A stretch of 64,000 nucleotides of DNA from Cellulomonas sp. PhB143 (GTDB taxonomy: Bacteria > Actinomycetota > Actinomycetes > Actinomycetales > Cellulomonadaceae). Shown here piece by piece: positions 1 to 9,802 of this stretch (positions within the stretch are counted from its first letter, which is position 1; every line of letters begins with the position of its first letter). Made by a program: the position numbers and the translations under genes. The notes beneath the pieces are model-generated. The model did not search any database and had not been told where the DNA came from. It saw only the letters and a list, made by a program, of their open reading frames with translations. The stretch covers positions 303,322-367,321 of the forward strand of contig NZ_RKIJ01000011.1 of NCBI RefSeq assembly GCF_003752595.1. The letters run 5' to 3'.

Positions 1-87
1 CCCGGCGACACGGTCAGGATCGGGTCCGCCGGCGCCGCCGCCCCCCGCGGGGACGGCCGCACCGCGAACGAGGGGGAGCAGCGATGA
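1..87 (+). CDS. nuoG: NADH-quinone oxidoreductase subunit G, C-terminal end (partial)
   Basis: An open frame enters from the left edge and stops with TGA at 85-87, overlapping the nuoH start as ATGA. Only 28 residues are visible, rich in Gly, Ala and Arg, with no diagnostic motif. The call rests on position: nuoG normally precedes nuoH in complete nuo operons, and the 4-bp overlap is the same coupling used further down this operon. Poorly conserved tails of this kind are common in actinobacterial NuoG. Confidence 0.7.
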   Translation, partial: PGDTVRIGSAGAAAPRGDGRTANEGEQR

Positions 88-1448
88 CCGTGCCCACGCA
101 GACGCCCGGCATCGCCGGGGTCGCCGCGGACTTCTCGCAGGACAACGGCTGGACCTACCTGGTCAAGGCGGTGCTGATCGTCGCGTTCCTGCTGACGAGC
201 GTGCTCGTCGCCATCTGGTTCGAGCGCAAGGTCGTGGCGCGCATGCAGCTGCGCCCGGGCCCGAACGTGCACGGGCCGTTCGGCCTCCTGCAGTCCCTGG
301 CGGACGCGATGAAGCTCCTGCTCAAGGAGGACATCACGGTCCGCGCGGCCGACAAGTTCGTCTACCTGCTCGCGCCGATGATCTCGGTGTTCTGCTCGGT
401 GCTGGTCTTCGCCGTGATCCCGTTCGGGCCCGCGGTGCGCATCCCGTGGACGGACTACGTCACCCCGGCGCAGCTGACGGACTTCCCCGTCGCGGTGCTC
501 TACATCCTGGCCTGCGCCTCGCTGGGCGTGTACGGGATCGTGCTCGGCGGCTGGTCGTCCGCGTCGACGTACCCGCTCCTGGGCTCGGTGCGCTCGACCG
601 CCCAGGTGATCAGCTACGAGCTCGCGATGGGCCTGTCGCTGGTGACGGTCTTCGTCATGTCGGGCTCGATGTCGACGTCCGAGATCGTCGACTCGCAGCG
701 CCAGCTGTGGTGGTTCCTGCCGCTGCTGCCGGCCTTCGTCATCTACGTCATCTCGATGATCGGCGAGACGAACCGCCTCCCGTTCGACCTCCCCGAGGCC
801 GAGGGAGAGCTCGTCGGCGGCTACATGACCGAGTACTCGTCGATGAAGTTCGCCTGGTTCTTCCTGGCGGAGTACATCAACATGCTCAACGTCTCCGCCA
901 TCGCGACGACCCTCTTCATGGGCGGCTGGCGCGCGCCGTGGCCGCTGTCCGCGGTCAACGACGGCATGTTCAACCAGGACTGGTGGCCGATCCTCTGGTT
1001 CCTCGTGAAGATGTGGGCCTTCATGTTCGTCTTCGTCTGGGTGCGCGGCACCCTGCTGCGCCTGCGCTACGACCAGTTCATGAAGTTCGGCTGGAAGATC
1101 CTCATCCCGTTCGCGCTCGGCTGGGTCGTGCTGCTCTCCGTCGCCCAGGGCGTGCGCGAGTTCGGCGACGTCGACACCCGGGGGTTCCTCATCGGCGCGG
1201 GTGCCGTGGCCGTCGTCCTGCTCGTCGTGCTGTGGTTCTGGCCGGAGAAGGAGAAGACGCCGGACGGGGCGGGCGCCGCGGGTGCGGCGCCGCCGGAGCT
1301 CGACGCCTTCGCGGGCGGGTTCCCCGTGCCGCCGCTGCCCGGCCAGAGCCTCCCGCCGTCCCCTCGACGCCGGCCCGCCGACGTCGTCAACGTCCCCGAC
1401 ACGACGACCGTCCCCGACACGACGACCGAGGAGGCACCCCGTGGCTGA
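84..1448 (+). CDS. nuoH: NADH-quinone oxidoreductase subunit H
   Basis: Membrane subunit of respiratory complex I that forms the quinone chamber together with the peripheral arm. The 454-residue protein has about eight hydrophobic helices and the family signature [17 protein letters not shown] near residues 230-246, followed by the conserved [20 protein letters not shown] stretch. An N-terminal [16 protein letters not shown] segment is also typical. The tail after about residue 390 is a Pro/Ala-rich extension ending in a duplicated VPDTTT (an 18-bp unit repeated at 1392-1409 and 1410-1427); it lies outside the conserved core. The start overlaps nuoG, and the 3' end overlaps the nuoI GTG by 8 bp, so translation is probably coupled. 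Confidence 0.97.
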   Translation: MTVPTQTPGIAGVAADFSQDNGWTYLVKAVLIVAFLLTSVLVAIWFERKVVARMQLRPGPNVHGPFGLLQSLADAMKLLLKEDITVRAADKFVYLLAPMISVFCSVLVFAVIPFGPAVRIPWTDYVTPAQLTDFPVAVLYILACASLGVYGIVLGGWSSASTYPLLGSVRSTAQVISYELAMGLSLVTVFVMSGSMSTSEIVDSQRQLWWFLPLLPAFVIYVISMIGETNRLPFDLPEAEGELVGGYMTEYSSMKFAWFFLAEYINMLNVSAIATTLFMGGWRAPWPLSAVNDGMFNQDWWPILWFLVKMWAFMFVFVWVRGTLLRLRYDQFMKFGWKILIPFALGWVVLLSVAQGVREFGDVDTRGFLIGAGAVAVVLLVVLWFWPEKEKTPDGAGAAGAAPPELDAFAGGFPVPPLPGQSLPPSPRRRPADVVNVPDTTTVPDTTTEEAPRG

Positions 1449-2133
1449 CGACGCCCCCACCCCGTACGAGTCGCTGATCCCGAAGCCGTCGGGCATCAAG
1501 GAGCTGTTCGCGCCCGTCGCCGGCTTCGGCGTGACGTTCTCCTCGATGTTCAGACCGGTGGTCACCGAGCAGTACCCCCGCGAGAAGGTGCCGCCCCAGC
1601 CGCGCTACCACGGGCGCCACCAGCTCAACCGGTACGCGGACGGGCTGGAGAAGTGCATCGGCTGCGAGCTGTGCGCCTGGGCGTGCCCGGCCGACGCGAT
1701 CTACGTCGAGGGAGCGGACAACGCCGACCTGCCCGACGGCGGCCACATGGCGCCGGGAGAGCGGTACGGCCGCGTCTACCAGATCAACTACCTGCGCTGC
1801 ATCTTCTGCGCGCTGTGCATCGAGGCGTGCCCGACCCGCGCGCTGACCATGACCAACGACTACGAGCTCACGAGCCACACGCGCGAGCAGATGATCTTCG
1901 AGAAGCAGGACCTGCTCGCGCCGCTGCAGGAGGGCATGCTCCCCGCGCCGCACCCGATGGTCGAGGGCACCACGGACACCGAGTACTACCGCGGCGAGGT
2001 CACCGGGCCGACTCCGGCGCAGGAGGAGTGGGTGCGCGAGCACGCCCCCGCGCCGGACGCCGCGGCCCCCGCCCCGGACGGGACGCCCGCCGGTGGCCCC
2101 GCGCCGAGCGCCGCCGAGGGGGTGGCCCGATGA
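1441..2133 (+). CDS. nuoI: NADH-quinone oxidoreductase subunit I (2x[4Fe-4S] ferredoxin)
   Basis: Peripheral-arm subunit of complex I carrying clusters N6a and N6b, which pass electrons toward quinone. Two classical motifs are visible: [12 protein letters not shown] near residue 71 and [12 protein letters not shown] near residue 120, each a CxxCxxCxxxCP site for one [4Fe-4S] cluster. The 230-residue product starts at GTG 1441 inside the end of nuoH; no other start in this frame sits next to the conserved [11 protein letters not shown]-like N-terminus. After residue 190 the tail is Pro/Ala-rich and unlikely to be structured. The stop overlaps the nuoJ ATG (ATGA). Confidence 0.97.
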   Translation: MADDAPTPYESLIPKPSGIKELFAPVAGFGVTFSSMFRPVVTEQYPREKVPPQPRYHGRHQLNRYADGLEKCIGCELCAWACPADAIYVEGADNADLPDGGHMAPGERYGRVYQINYLRCIFCALCIEACPTRALTMTNDYELTSHTREQMIFEKQDLLAPLQEGMLPAPHPMVEGTTDTEYYRGEVTGPTPAQEEWVREHAPAPDAAAPAPDGTPAGGPAPSAAEGVAR

Positions 2134-2984
2134 GCACGGGGGAGGACGTCCTGTTCTGGGTCCTCGCGCCGCTGATGGTGCTGGCCTCGCTCGGGCTGCT
2201 CTTCGCGCGCAAGGCCGTGCACGCCGCCGTCGCGGTCGTGTTCGTGATGATCTGCCTCGCGGTGCTGTACGTCGCGCAGGAGGCGCCGTTCCTCGGCGCG
2301 GTGCAGATCGTGGTCTACACCGGCGCCGTGATGATGCTCTTCCTCTTCGTGCTGATGCTCGTCGGCGTCGACTCGTCCGACTCGCTGGTCGAGACGATCA
2401 AGGGCCAGCGGCTGGTGGGCGTCGTCCTGGCCCTCGGGCTCGCCGCGGTGCTCGTGGGCGTCGTCGCGCAGGTCGCGTTCCCGCCGGCGCAGGGGCTGCC
2501 CGCCGACGAGGTCACCAACCCGGTCGCGCTCGCCCGGATCCTCTTCGCGGACTACGTGTTCGCGTTCGAGGTCGTCGGGGTCCTGCTCGTGACGGCCGCG
2601 CTCGCGGCGCTCGTGCTCACGCACCGGCGCCGGCTGGAGCGCCACCGCGGGCAGCGGGAGGTCGCCGAGGAGAAGTTCGCCCGGCTGCCCCAGGGCGGGC
2701 GGGTCACGCCGCTCCCGGCCCCCGGCGTCTACGCCCAGCACAACGCGATGGACGTCCCGGCGCTCGACGCCCAGGGCCGGCCCATCCCGGACTCGGTCTC
2801 GCGGATCCTGCGGGTGCGCGGCCAGGAGCGGTCGGCCGGCTCGATCCTCGAGGCCGAGCGCGAGGTCATGGTCGAGCACGCGCCGGACCACACGCTGCTG
2901 AGCCTGCGCGACGGGCCGCCGGAGGCGCAGCCGCCCGGCGCGGCACCCGCCGGGCCCGCCGACCGCGAGAGCGAGGACCGCTGA
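2130..2984 (+). CDS. nuoJ: NADH-quinone oxidoreductase subunit J
   Basis: Membrane subunit of complex I. Five hydrophobic helices occupy roughly residues 8-165, with the family's conserved [21 protein letters not shown] region in helices 2-3, which contains the pi-bulge segment. At 284 residues it is about 100 longer than the E. coli protein because of a hydrophilic C-terminal extension, a feature often seen in actinobacterial NuoJ. The ATG overlaps the nuoI stop by 4 bp. It lies one base before nuoK, in a fully compact operon. Confidence 0.96.
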   Translation: MSTGEDVLFWVLAPLMVLASLGLLFARKAVHAAVAVVFVMICLAVLYVAQEAPFLGAVQIVVYTGAVMMLFLFVLMLVGVDSSDSLVETIKGQRLVGVVLALGLAAVLVGVVAQVAFPPAQGLPADEVTNPVALARILFADYVFAFEVVGVLLVTAALAALVLTHRRRLERHRGQREVAEEKFARLPQGGRVTPLPAPGVYAQHNAMDVPALDAQGRPIPDSVSRILRVRGQERSAGSILEAEREVMVEHAPDHTLLSLRDGPPEAQPPGAAPAGPADRESEDR

Positions 2985-2985
2985 C

Positions 2986-3285
2986 ATGGAGCTGACCCAC
3001 TACGTGGTGCTCTCGTGCATCCTCTTCTCGATCGGTGCGGCCACGGTGCTGCTGCGCCGCAACGCGATCATCGTCTTCATGGGCGTCGAGCTGATGCTCA
3101 ACGCGACGAACCTCGCGTTCGTGACGTTCGCGCGCATGCACGGCGACGTGCAGGGCCAGGTGATCGCGTTCTTCGTCATGGTCGTGGCCGCCGCGGAGGT
3201 GGTCGTGGGGCTCGCGATCATCGTCGCGATCTTCCGTTCCCGCCGGTCTGCCTCGGTGGACGACGTCAACCTCCTGAAGAACTGA
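2986..3285 (+). CDS. nuoK: NADH-quinone oxidoreductase subunit K
   Basis: Small antiporter-like membrane subunit of complex I, 99 residues with three transmembrane helices. The conserved glutamates lie inside helices, in [13 protein letters not shown] (about residues 34-46) and in the [11 protein letters not shown] segment (about 65-75), as expected for the proton pathway of the family. The gene starts one base after the nuoJ stop and ends 10 bp before nuoL. Length and motifs match the family closely. Confidence 0.97.
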   Translation: MELTHYVVLSCILFSIGAATVLLRRNAIIVFMGVELMLNATNLAFVTFARMHGDVQGQVIAFFVMVVAAAEVVVGLAIIVAIFRSRRSASVDDVNLLKN

Positions 3286-3295
3286 AGGGGCACCG

Positions 3296-5320
3296 ATGTT
3301 CCTGGCCCAGTCGCCGTCCGTCATGCCCTTCGGGCCCCTCGCCTCGCTGCCCGCGCAGGCCTCGGCGGTCTCCACGGACGTCCCGTCGTCGTTGCAGCTC
3401 GCCCCCCTGGTGATCCTCCTGCCGCTCGTGGGCGCGGCGGTGCTCCTGCTCGTCGGGCGCCGCGGCGACCGCTGGGGCCACTGGCTCGGCGTGCTCACGA
3501 CCGCCGGGGCGTTCGTCGTCGGCCTCGTCCTGCTGGTCGGGCTCACCGGCCTCGACGCCGCCGAGCGCGTCTACGACCAGCACCTGTACCGCTGGATCCC
3601 GGCGGGCACGCTCGACGTCAGCGCGGGGCTGCGGATCGACCCGCTGTCGGTGACCTTCGTCCTGCTGGTGACCTTCGTGGGCGCGCTGATCCACGTCTAC
3701 TCGGTCGCGTACATGGAGCACGACCCGAACCGCCGGCGCTTCTTCGGCTACCTCAACCTGTTCGTCGCGGCGATGCTCGTCCTGGTGCTCGCGGACTCCT
3801 ACCTGCTGCTCTTCGTCGGCTGGGAGGGCGTGGGCCTCGCGTCCTACCTGCTCATCGGCTTCTGGTACCACGAGCGCCCCAACGCGGTGGCCGCGAAGAA
3901 GGCGTTCGTGATGAACCGCGTCGGGGACATCGGGCTGATCGTGGCGATGATGCTCATGCTCTCGACGTTCGGCTCGGTCGACTTCGCCACCGTCTTCGAC
4001 CAGGCGCCGACGGCGGGCACCGGGATCCTCACCGCCATGGGCCTCGTGCTGCTGCTGGCGGCCTGCGGCAAGTCGGCGCAGGTGCCGCTGCAGGCGTGGC
4101 TCGGTGACGCGATGGCCGGCCCGACGCCCGTCTCCGCCCTGATCCACGCGGCGACGATGGTCACCGCCGGCGTCTACCTCGTGGTGCGCTCGGCCCCGGT
4201 CTTCGACGGCGCGCCCGACGCGCGGCTCGTCGTCGTCGTCGTCGGGGCGCTCACCCTGCTCTTCGGGGCGGTCGTCGGCTCGGCCAAGGACGACCTGAAG
4301 AAGGCCCTCGCGGCGTCGACCATGTCGCAGATCGGGTACATGGTCCTCGCCGCCGGGCTCGGACCGATCGGCTACGCCTTCGCGATCTTCCACCTCGTGA
4401 CGCACGGCTTCTTCAAGGCCGGCCTCTTCCTCGGCGCCGGGTCCGTCATGCACGGGATGGACGACGGCGTGGACATGCGCCGGTTCGGCGGGCTGTCGCG
4501 CTTCATGAAGGTCACGTTCGTGACGTTCGGCCTCGGGTGGCTCGCCATCCTCGGCGTCCCGCCCTTCTCCGGCTTCTGGTCCAAGGACAAGATCATCGAG
4601 GCGGCGTTCGTCCCGGTCGACGGCCAGGAGTGGCGGGCCTGGGTCTTCGGCCTCGTCGCCCTGCTCGGAGCGGGGATCACGGCGTTCTACATGTCGCGGC
4701 TGTTCTTCATGACGTTCACCGGCCGGCGCCGCTGGAACGACGGCTCGGGCTCGGTCGGCGGCGCGGGCCCGCAGGACGGCCCGGTGCGCCACCCGCACGA
4801 GTCGCCGCGGCTGATGACGGTGCCGATGGTCGTCCTCGCGGTCGGCTCGGTGGCCCTCGGCGGCCTGCTCGCCTGGGGCGACACGTTCGTCACCTGGCTC
4901 GAGCCGGTGACCGGGCACGCCGAGCACGGCGAGCCCGTCCTGCCGGTCTGGCTCCTCGTCGTCCTGACCCTCCTGCTCGTGCTCGCCGGGATCGCGCTGG
5001 CCTGGCGCCAGTACACCGTGGCGGACGTCCCGGTGACCCCGCCGCACGGCTCGGTGCTGACCCGCGCGGCGCGCCGCGACCTGTACCAGGACGCCGTCAA
5101 CGAGGACGTCGTGATGCGTCCGGGGCAGTACCTGACGCGCACGCTCGTGTACGCGGACCGCGAGCTCGTGGACGGCTCGTTCCTCGGGATCGGCAGCGCG
5201 CTGACCTGGGCGAGCGGGGCGTGGCGCAAGGCGCAGAACGGGTACGTCCGCTCGTACGCGGCCATCATGCTCGGTGGCCTCATCGTGATCGTCGTCGTCG
5301 CGCTGGCGCTGGCGAGCTGA
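3296..5320 (+). CDS. nuoL: NADH-quinone oxidoreductase subunit L
   Basis: Distal proton-pumping subunit of complex I, related to Mrp antiporters. The 674-residue product has the many hydrophobic helices expected and the conserved [20 protein letters not shown] region near residues 170-190, then [20 protein letters not shown] with the key lysine, and [20 protein letters not shown]. The C-terminal part includes the long lateral helix and final membrane anchor. The start follows GAAGGGGCACC, a good ribosome site, 10 bp after nuoK. Confidence 0.97.
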   Translation: MFLAQSPSVMPFGPLASLPAQASAVSTDVPSSLQLAPLVILLPLVGAAVLLLVGRRGDRWGHWLGVLTTAGAFVVGLVLLVGLTGLDAAERVYDQHLYRWIPAGTLDVSAGLRIDPLSVTFVLLVTFVGALIHVYSVAYMEHDPNRRRFFGYLNLFVAAMLVLVLADSYLLLFVGWEGVGLASYLLIGFWYHERPNAVAAKKAFVMNRVGDIGLIVAMMLMLSTFGSVDFATVFDQAPTAGTGILTAMGLVLLLAACGKSAQVPLQAWLGDAMAGPTPVSALIHAATMVTAGVYLVVRSAPVFDGAPDARLVVVVVGALTLLFGAVVGSAKDDLKKALAASTMSQIGYMVLAAGLGPIGYAFAIFHLVTHGFFKAGLFLGAGSVMHGMDDGVDMRRFGGLSRFMKVTFVTFGLGWLAILGVPPFSGFWSKDKIIEAAFVPVDGQEWRAWVFGLVALLGAGITAFYMSRLFFMTFTGRRRWNDGSGSVGGAGPQDGPVRHPHESPRLMTVPMVVLAVGSVALGGLLAWGDTFVTWLEPVTGHAEHGEPVLPVWLLVVLTLLLVLAGIALAWRQYTVADVPVTPPHGSVLTRAARRDLYQDAVNEDVVMRPGQYLTRTLVYADRELVDGSFLGIGSALTWASGAWRKAQNGYVRSYAAIMLGGLIVIVVVALALAS

Positions 5321-5333
5321 GGAAGGGACCGCA

Positions 5334-6890
5334 GTGATCGACTTCCCCTGGCTGACGACGCTCGTCGTCGTGCCGCTCGTGGGTGCCCTCGTGGTGCTCG
5401 GTCTGGGTGCCACGGCGGCACGGACCCGCGTGCGAGGGGTGACCCTCGGGTTCTCCCTCGTGGAGGTGGCCGTGCTCGTCGGGGCGTTCACCCAGTTCGA
5501 CACGTCGAACGCGCAGACGTACCAGCTCGCCGAGACGCACTCGTGGATCCCGCAGCTCGGGGTGAGCTATGCGGTGGGGGTCGACGGCGTCTCGCTCCTG
5601 CTAGTGGCCCTCGCCGTCGGCCTGGTGCCCCTGGTGGTCGGCGCGGCGTGGCGGGAGAACCTCGCCCCCGACGGCGGCATCGGGCGCACGGGCGGCTACC
5701 TCGCGCTGGTCCTGGTGCTCGAGGCCTTCATGGTCGCGGTGTTCGCGGCGCGGGACGTCTTCTTCTTCTACGTCCTGTTCGAGGCGATGCTGATCCCGGT
5801 CTACTTCATGATCGGGGCGTTCGGGCGCGGCGCCCAGCGCCGGTACGCGGCGATCAAGTTCCTGATCTTCTCCCTCGCCGGCGGGCTCGTCATGCTCGTG
5901 GCGGTCATCGCCCTGTACCAGCAGGGTCCGGGCGGCGAGCAGGGCTTCCTCACGGACAACCTCGTCGGCCTCGACATGGGGCGCAGCACCGAGCGGCTGC
6001 TGTTCCTCGGGTTCTTCCTCGCCTTCGCGATCAAGGCCCCGCTGTTCCCGGTGCACACCTGGCTGGCCGACGCCGCCCAGTCGGCCCCGGCGGGCACGTC
6101 CGCCCTGCTCGTGGGCGTGCTCGACAAGGTCGGCACGTTCGGCATGCTCACCCTGTGCCTGCCGCTGTTCCCGGAGGCGAGCCGGTGGGCGGCGCCGGTG
6201 GTGATCGTGCTCGCCGTCGTCTCGATCCTCTACGGCGCGATCCTCGCGATCGGCCAGAAGGACCTGATGCGGCTCGTGGCGTACACCTCGGTGTCGCACT
6301 TCGGCTTCATCGTCCTGGGGATCTTCGCGTTCACCCGGCTGAGCGTGTCCGGTTCCTCGCTCTACATGCTCAACCACGGCATCTCCACCGGCGCGCTCTT
6401 CCTGGTCGCCGGGTTCCTCGTCGCGCGCCACCCGGAACGCTCGCAGCGGATCGCCGACTACGGCGGCCTGCAGAAGGTGGTGCCCGTGCTCGCGGGCACG
6501 TTCCTCGTCGCCGGCCTGTCGGCGCTCTCGCTGCCGGGCCTGTCCACGTTCGTCTCCGAGATCATGGTGTTCCTCGGCACGTACGCGTCGAACGGCCCGG
6601 CGGCCGTCGTGGCGACGATCGGCGTCGTGCTCGCGGCGCTGTACGTGCTGCTGACCTACCAGCGCGTCTTCACCGGGCCGGTGCGGGACGGGCTGGAGAC
6701 GATGCCGGACCTCGTCGCCCGCGAACGCTGGGTCGTCGGGCCGCTGCTCGCGGCCCTGCTCGTGCTCGGGCTGTACCCCGCCCCGGCGCTCGACCTGGTG
6801 CGCGCGCCGGCCGAGCAGACGATGGCGACGATCGGCGTGACCGAACCTGCGGCGGCCTCGGCCGGCACCACCGACGGGAGTGACTCGTGA
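5334..6890 (+). CDS. nuoM: NADH-quinone oxidoreductase subunit M
   Basis: Antiporter-like proton-pumping subunit of complex I, 518 residues and about 14 helices. Conserved segments are FFFYVLFEAMLIPVYFMIG (with the essential Glu), AIKAPLFPVHTWLADAAQSAP with the channel lysine, and LMRLVAYTSVSHFGFIVLG. It begins with GTG preceded by GAGGAAGGGACC, an excellent ribosome site. The stop overlaps the GTG of nuoN by 4 bp. Confidence 0.97.
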   Translation: MIDFPWLTTLVVVPLVGALVVLGLGATAARTRVRGVTLGFSLVEVAVLVGAFTQFDTSNAQTYQLAETHSWIPQLGVSYAVGVDGVSLLLVALAVGLVPLVVGAAWRENLAPDGGIGRTGGYLALVLVLEAFMVAVFAARDVFFFYVLFEAMLIPVYFMIGAFGRGAQRRYAAIKFLIFSLAGGLVMLVAVIALYQQGPGGEQGFLTDNLVGLDMGRSTERLLFLGFFLAFAIKAPLFPVHTWLADAAQSAPAGTSALLVGVLDKVGTFGMLTLCLPLFPEASRWAAPVVIVLAVVSILYGAILAIGQKDLMRLVAYTSVSHFGFIVLGIFAFTRLSVSGSSLYMLNHGISTGALFLVAGFLVARHPERSQRIADYGGLQKVVPVLAGTFLVAGLSALSLPGLSTFVSEIMVFLGTYASNGPAAVVATIGVVLAALYVLLTYQRVFTGPVRDGLETMPDLVARERWVVGPLLAALLVLGLYPAPALDLVRAPAEQTMATIGVTEPAAASAGTTDGSDS

Positions 6891-8590
6891 GCAGCTTCTT
6901 CGCACCCACGGTCGACTGGGCGGCGCTGGCGCCGGTCCTGGTCGTCCTCGGCGCCGGCGTGGTCGGCGTCCTCGTCGAGGCGTTCGTGCCGGCCCGGGCC
7001 CGGCGGGCGACCCAGCTGACGCTGGCGCTCGCCGCCCTCGTCGGGGCCTTCGTGGCGATCGCCGTGCTGTGGCACACGGTGCGCACCGAGGGCGGGCGGT
7101 CCGTGCTCGGCGGCGCCTACCAGCTCGACGGCTTCGGCGCCTCGGTGCAGGCCGTCGTCGTGGTGCTCGCCGCGGTCGCGGTCCTCGTGATCGCCGACCG
7201 CAGCGCGGCCGGCCAGGACGCGTTCGCGCCGTCGGCCGCCGCGGTGCCGGGCACGCCGTACGAGGACCTCGCCCAGCGCCGCGGCCTGGAGCAGACGGAG
7301 GTCTTCCCCCTGACGCTGTTCGCGACCGGCGGCATGATGATCTTCCCCGCCGCGGGGGACCTGCTGACGATGTTCGTGGCGCTCGAGGTGCTCTCGCTCC
7401 CGCTGTACGTGCTCACCGCGACCGCCCGCCGGCGCCGGCTGCTGAGCCAGGAGGCCTCGTTCAAGTACTTCCTGCTCGGCGCGTTCGCCTCGGCGCTGTT
7501 CCTCTTCGGCACCGCGCTGCTCTACGGCGCCGCCGGCTCGGTGAAGATCACGGACCTGGGCCAGGCGCTCGGGCAGGCGGCGAGCGGGCCGGACGGCGTC
7601 GGCGCGATGGCCCTCGTCGGGGCGCTCTTCGTGCTCGCCGGTCTGCTGTTCAAGGTCGGTGCCGCCCCGTTCCACCTGTGGACGCCGGACGTCTACCAGG
7701 GCGCGCCCACCCCGGTCACGGGCTTCATGGCGGCCTGCACCAAGGCCGCCGCGTTCGGCGCGATGATCCGCGTCCTGGTCGTGGTGGGCGCCGGGATGCG
7801 CGCGGGCCTGCCCGACGCGTACGACGGCCTCGTCGTCGCGCTCTGGGCCGCCGCGATCGCCTCGATGGTGGTCGGCACGGTCGTGTCCCTGCTGCAGGTC
7901 GACATGAAGCGCATCCTCGGCTACTCGGCGGTCGCCCACACCGGCTTCATCCTCGTCGGCGTGGTGGGGATGCTCGCGGCCGCCGACGGCGACGCGCTGG
8001 GCTCGGCCCTCTCGTCGCTCGTCTTCTACCTGCTCGCCTACGGGCTGGCGGTGGTCGGGGCGTTCGCGGTGGTCACGCTGGTGCGCGAGACGTCGTCGTC
8101 CACGGCCCGCGCCGAGCAGCTCGTCGGGGCGTCCGGTGCGACCGCGCCCGAGCCGGGCGCCTCGCCCGCGGCGCCGACGGCGGACGAGGCACCCGTGGTG
8201 CTGGGCGAGGCGACCCACCTGTCCCAGTGGGTCGGCCTCGGGCGGCGCAGCCCGTGGCTCGCGGCGCTCTTCTCCCTCTTCCTGCTGTCGATGGCGGGCA
8301 TCCCGCTGACGGCGGGCTTCGTCGCGAAGTTCGGGGTCTTCTCCTCCGCGGTCGCCGGCGGCTCCTGGGTCCTCGCGCTGGTCGGCGTCCTCGCCTCGGC
8401 CGTGGCGGTGTTCTTCTACGTGCGGATCATCGTGCTCATGTACTTCACGTCGCCCGAGGAGGGGGAGGGGGCCGACGCCGTCACGGCGCTGCGCCCCCGC
8501 GCGCCGGTGCTCGTCGCGCTGGTCCTGTGCGCGGCCGGTGTCCTGGGCCTGGGCGTCTTCCCGTCCTCGGTTCTCGGACTGCTCGGCTAG
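6887..8590 (+). CDS. nuoN: NADH-quinone oxidoreductase subunit N
   Basis: Third antiporter-like subunit of complex I and the last gene of the operon here. The 567-residue protein shows GLLFKVGAAPFHLWTPDVYQGAPTP-type sequence around residues 245-270, which is diagnostic for NuoN, and LQVDMKRILGYSAVAHTGF further on. A hydrophilic insertion of about 55 residues rich in Ala, Pro and Glu (about 405-450) separates the last helices and is not part of the conserved fold. The GTG start overlaps the nuoM stop. Confidence 0.97.
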   Translation: MSSFFAPTVDWAALAPVLVVLGAGVVGVLVEAFVPARARRATQLTLALAALVGAFVAIAVLWHTVRTEGGRSVLGGAYQLDGFGASVQAVVVVLAAVAVLVIADRSAAGQDAFAPSAAAVPGTPYEDLAQRRGLEQTEVFPLTLFATGGMMIFPAAGDLLTMFVALEVLSLPLYVLTATARRRRLLSQEASFKYFLLGAFASALFLFGTALLYGAAGSVKITDLGQALGQAASGPDGVGAMALVGALFVLAGLLFKVGAAPFHLWTPDVYQGAPTPVTGFMAACTKAAAFGAMIRVLVVVGAGMRAGLPDAYDGLVVALWAAAIASMVVGTVVSLLQVDMKRILGYSAVAHTGFILVGVVGMLAAADGDALGSALSSLVFYLLAYGLAVVGAFAVVTLVRETSSSTARAEQLVGASGATAPEPGASPAAPTADEAPVVLGEATHLSQWVGLGRRSPWLAALFSLFLLSMAGIPLTAGFVAKFGVFSSAVAGGSWVLALVGVLASAVAVFFYVRIIVLMYFTSPEEGEGADAVTALRPRAPVLVALVLCAAGVLGLGVFPSSVLGLLG

Positions 8591-8608
8591 AGCGGTAGAT
8601 TCTGATCC

Positions 8609-9628
8609 GTGACGCCTGCTCCCCGTGCCGCCGCGGCAACCTTCTCGCTCGTCGACCCCGAGCTCTCGGCGCGGGTGGCGGACCGCCTGGAGGAGGTCGA
8701 GGCGCGCCTGCGCGAGACCGTGACCCAGGCGGACGAGCTGGCGGACGCGGCGTCGCGCCACCTGGTCGTCGCGGGCGGCAAGCGGCTGCGCCCGTCGCTG
8801 ACGCTGCTCGCCTCCGAGCTCGGGACCCCCGGCCCCGACGTCGTCGAGGCCGCGGTCGGCGTGGAGCTCACCCACCTCGCGACGCTCTACCACGACGACG
8901 TGATGGACTCGGCGCCGGCCCGGCGCGGCGTGCCGAGCGCGCACGAGGTCTGGGGCAACAGCGTCGCGATCCTCGTGGGAGACCTGCTGTTCGCGCGGGC
9001 GTCGCGCACCATCGCGACGCTCGGCCCCGAGGCCGTGGTCATCCAGGCGGACACCTTCGAGCGGCTGTGCCTCGGTCAGCTCCACGAGACGGTCGGACCG
9101 CCCCCGGGTGCCGACCCGGTCGCCCACTACCTGCAGGTCCTCGCCGACAAGACGGCCTCGCTCCTGGCGACCTCGGCGCGCCTGGGGGCGATGTTCGCCG
9201 GCTGCCCGCGGGACGTGGTGGAGACGGTCGCCGCCTACGGCGAGAAGCTCGGCGTCGCGTTCCAGCTCGCGGACGACGTGCTCGACCTGACGTCGTCGGC
9301 GCAGGAGTCCGGCAAGACGCCGGGGACGGACCTGCGCGAGCGCGTCCCCACGATGCCCGTGCTGCTGCTGCGCCGGCGCGTCGCGGCGGGCGGGTCCGAC
9401 GCCGCCGACCGCGCGCTCGTCGGGGCGCTCGACGGCGACCTGTCCGACGACGCCGCGCTGGACGACGTCGTGCAGCGGCTGCGCGCGCACGAGGTCCTGG
9501 TCGAGACCCGGTCGCAGGCGGTCGCGTGGTCCGCCGCGGCGGTCGACGAGCTCGCGGCGCTGCCGCCCGGAGCCGTCAAGGACTCGATGGTCACGTTTGC
9601 GGAGGCGCTCGCGGACCGCGCGTCCTGA
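8609..9628 (+). CDS. Polyprenyl (long-chain trans-isoprenyl) diphosphate synthase
   Basis: Condenses isopentenyl diphosphate onto an allylic diphosphate to make a long-chain prenyl diphosphate, here most likely the side chain of menaquinone. The two Asp-rich motifs are present: YHDDVMD near residue 100 (first aspartate-rich motif) and LADDVLDL near residue 227. GGKRLRP near residue 57 and the KTASLLATSA segment also fit the family. Length (339) suits heptaprenyl to decaprenyl synthases; chain length cannot be read reliably. It starts at GTG only 18 bp after nuoN. Placement beside complex I fits a role in supplying its quinone substrate. Confidence 0.92.
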   Translation: MTPAPRAAAATFSLVDPELSARVADRLEEVEARLRETVTQADELADAASRHLVVAGGKRLRPSLTLLASELGTPGPDVVEAAVGVELTHLATLYHDDVMDSAPARRGVPSAHEVWGNSVAILVGDLLFARASRTIATLGPEAVVIQADTFERLCLGQLHETVGPPPGADPVAHYLQVLADKTASLLATSARLGAMFAGCPRDVVETVAAYGEKLGVAFQLADDVLDLTSSAQESGKTPGTDLRERVPTMPVLLLRRRVAAGGSDAADRALVGALDGDLSDDAALDDVVQRLRAHEVLVETRSQAVAWSAAAVDELAALPPGAVKDSMVTFAEALADRAS

Positions 9629-9802
9629 TATCTCCCGGTACGTCCGTATACGACCCCGTGTAGGGGCACCAGGGCGCCGACGGGTGATTTTTCTCATGCG
9701 GTGCCCTCCGGCTACTGTTGCCCCGCGATCGGCCGGGGCACCGTCCGTACGGAGACCCGCACAGGGGGTCGGTCGCGTCGCGTGACGATCGTCGGAGCAC
9801 CA
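9629..9802 (+). promoter_or_regulatory. Probable promoter region of the surface-protein/secretion gene block
   Basis: This 174-bp gap separates the polyprenyl synthase from the giant surface protein. It holds an AT-richer stretch (GATTTTTCTCATG, 9686-9698) and a -10-like TACTGT at 9713-9718. GGAG at 9794-9797 lies 5 bases before GTG 9803 and decides that start. No clear terminator hairpin for the upstream gene was found. Promoter assignment is by appearance only. Confidence 0.4.

Noticed and set aside
9682-9698. GGGTGATTTTTCTCATG upstream of the surface protein as a third WXG100-type box
   Set aside because: Only about 11 of 17 positions match, the inverted repeat is lost and the spacing to the -10-like TACTGT differs by about seven bases.
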